From an uncultured Aeromonadales bacterium (GTDB lineage: Bacteria; Pseudomonadota; Gammaproteobacteria; Enterobacterales; Succinivibrionaceae), in assembly GCA_902796095.1 (NCBI GenBank), contig CADBNP010000348.1, positions 1 through 14,769 on the forward strand: a DNA stretch of 14,769 bases, read 5' to 3'. This document shows, piece by piece, positions 14,063 through 14,769 of the stretch (its first letter is position 1; the number at the start of each line of letters is the position of its first letter). The position numbers and the translations under genes are program-made. The notes below the pieces were generated by a model. It did not search any database and was not told the origin of the DNA. It worked only from the letters and a program-made list of their open reading frames with translations.

Positions 14063-14071
14063 TCAAAAAGT

Positions 14072-14147
14072 TGGGGTATAGCCAAGCGGTAAGGCAGCGG
14101 ATTCTGATTCCGCCATTTCCAAGGTTCGAATCCTTGTACCCCAGCCA
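14072..14147 (+). tRNA. tRNA-Gln (anticodon CTG)
   Basis: This 76-nt gene has acceptor TGGGGTA/TACCCCA, anticodon stem GCGGA/TCCGC around TTCTGAT (anticodon CTG, reads CAG), T-arm CAAGG-TTCGAAT-CCTTG, and encoded CCA. It is nearly identical to the first tRNA-Gln in the 5' half. Its variable region reads CATTTC, one base longer than in the first copy and in E. coli tRNA-Gln. No clear terminator follows, only a pyrimidine-rich stretch. Confidence 0.95.
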
Positions 14148-14458
14148 CCTTTCTTCTCCTTTAACAGTTTAATTATCTTTCTGGTAAAACATTCTGTCGA
14201 AGTCGAAGTTGTTGCGTTCCCTCTTGTTCATCCTGAATTTCCTGTCCTGATGCCGGTTCTTTTCTTTTTAGTGTAGGTTACCTCGCAATATCAGCAAAGA
14301 CTGTTTGAACAGACAGTGACTTTCCGCTAAATTACCCATTGTTTTCAGTTTCTTATCATGATTATCTGCATAAAGCACTGTAATTCATCATTCTTAAGTT
14401 TCTGATCCTAAAATGAGGATATTCCAGCACTTTATTTCTTTCCGGAAGGGATCAACAC
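14148..14458. other. Gap between the tRNA operon and the last gene
   Basis: No gene is seen. The stretch begins pyrimidine-rich and contains a LexA-like dyad (14301-14316). A weak -10-like TAAAAT lies at 14409-14414 without a good -35. No second copy of the tRNA-Gln 3' end was found, so an integrated element ending here is not supported. Confidence 0.4.
14301..14316. promoter_or_regulatory. LexA-like dyad
   Basis: CTGTTTGAACAGACAG fits CTGT-N8-ACAG, and the flanking A and T extend the dyad to ACTGT-N8-ACAGT as in proteobacterial SOS boxes. The central eight bases are less AT-rich than usual. It is 142 nt before the gene at 14459, and the promoter there is undefined, so the role is uncertain. 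Confidence 0.3.
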
Positions 14459-14769
14459 ATGGCTCGCAATCAAGAATATCGTGTCTCCTACATCGCAAAA
14501 CTGTCTGAATACTGCGATGTTCTGCTGCTTAAAGGTGCCTACCATATTGGCATCGATGAAATGGTACGTAATGTCAATAACGGCAGAATCAACTACATAA
14601 ATCTGGGCTCGCCTCTTGTCAAGGCGGAAATCAAGGACAATCCTGACGAATTCATGCAGAAACTTGACAACAGAAGGATCAATGTTCTTAACAACATACA
14701 GTGTCTTCCGGAAATAAGTCACTATCTCCACTCACTGTATTCCAAACTGAAGTCCAAGGGGCAGACGAG
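14459..14769 (+). CDS. Hypothetical protein, 3' end beyond the window
   Basis: An open frame of at least 103 codons starts MARNQEYRVSYIAKLSEY and runs to the window edge. GAAGGG about 8 nt before the ATG is a plausible ribosome binding site. Visible content is soluble and mixed polar: CDVLLLKGAYHIGIDEMV near 19-36, then NNGRINYINLGSPLV near 40-54, then a helical charged region. No signal peptide or membrane segment is evident. I do not recognise the family. A minus-strand frame over the same bases (14432-14731) is judged its shadow, because only the plus frame has a ribosome binding site and continues off the edge. Confidence 0.65.
   Translation, partial: MARNQEYRVSYIAKLSEYCDVLLLKGAYHIGIDEMVRNVNNGRINYINLGSPLVKAEIKDNPDEFMQKLDNRRINVLNNIQCLPEISHYLHSLYSKLKSKGQT

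Noticed and set aside
14432..14731. Minus-strand 99-aa frame at the right end
   Set aside because: It lies opposite the plus-strand gene starting at 14459, which has a ribosome binding site and stays open to the window edge. The minus frame looks like its antisense shadow.
14072..14769. Prophage or island attachment site at the last tRNA-Gln
   Set aside because: No second copy of the tRNA 3' end and no integrase were seen in the window.

Overview
The window looks like core chromosome of a gammaproteobacterium. All the recognisable proteins (L19, TrmD, RimM, S16, Ffh, the YfjD-type CNNM protein, GlnE, the YgiF-like CYTH protein) read as close relatives of the Escherichia coli versions, and two E. 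coli neighbourhoods are partly preserved: rplS-trmD-rimM-rpsP-ffh-...-yfjD and glnE next to ygiF. The base composition is moderately AT-rich and AGA/AGG arginine codons are common. A host-associated anaerobic lineage such as Succinivibrionaceae is possible, but this is a guess from general impression and not a measured result.

Layout. 1-368 is an AT-rich intergenic stretch with an 18-bp perfect palindrome and a likely promoter. 369-1199 (+) encodes a secreted, cysteine-rich protein with an LprI/DUF1311-like C-terminus. It converges on the minus-strand S16 operon (rpsP-rimM-trmD-rplS, 3323-1364), and the two share a bidirectional terminator at 1301-1338. A 502-bp gap with nested inverted repeats separates rpsP from ffh (5190-3826, -). 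Next is a long minus-strand gene (7877-5523) for a seven-TM protein with a periplasmic LtaS/sulfatase-superfamily domain. It lies between ffh and yfjD, where E. coli carries ypjD (corE). yfjD (8108-9415, +) converges on glnE (12373-9476, -). Upstream of glnE is a YgiF-type triphosphatase gene (13548-12583, -), separated from it by a strong terminator. On the right is a plus-strand tRNA operon, Gln(UUG)-Met(CAU)-Gln(CUG), with a near-consensus promoter. A new unrecognised plus-strand gene begins at 14459 and runs off the edge.

Functionally the window is mainly translation and protein targeting: two ribosomal proteins, a 30S maturation factor, the tRNA m1G37 methyltransferase, SRP54 and three tRNAs. 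It also holds nitrogen control (GlnE) and two membrane or metal related proteins. The most unusual item is the sulfatase-fold membrane protein. By-eye alignment suggests it has lost both the nucleophile and one metal ligand, has an extra N-terminal periplasmic domain, and sits in an otherwise conserved housekeeping block. No CRISPR array, insertion sequence or prophage gene was seen.
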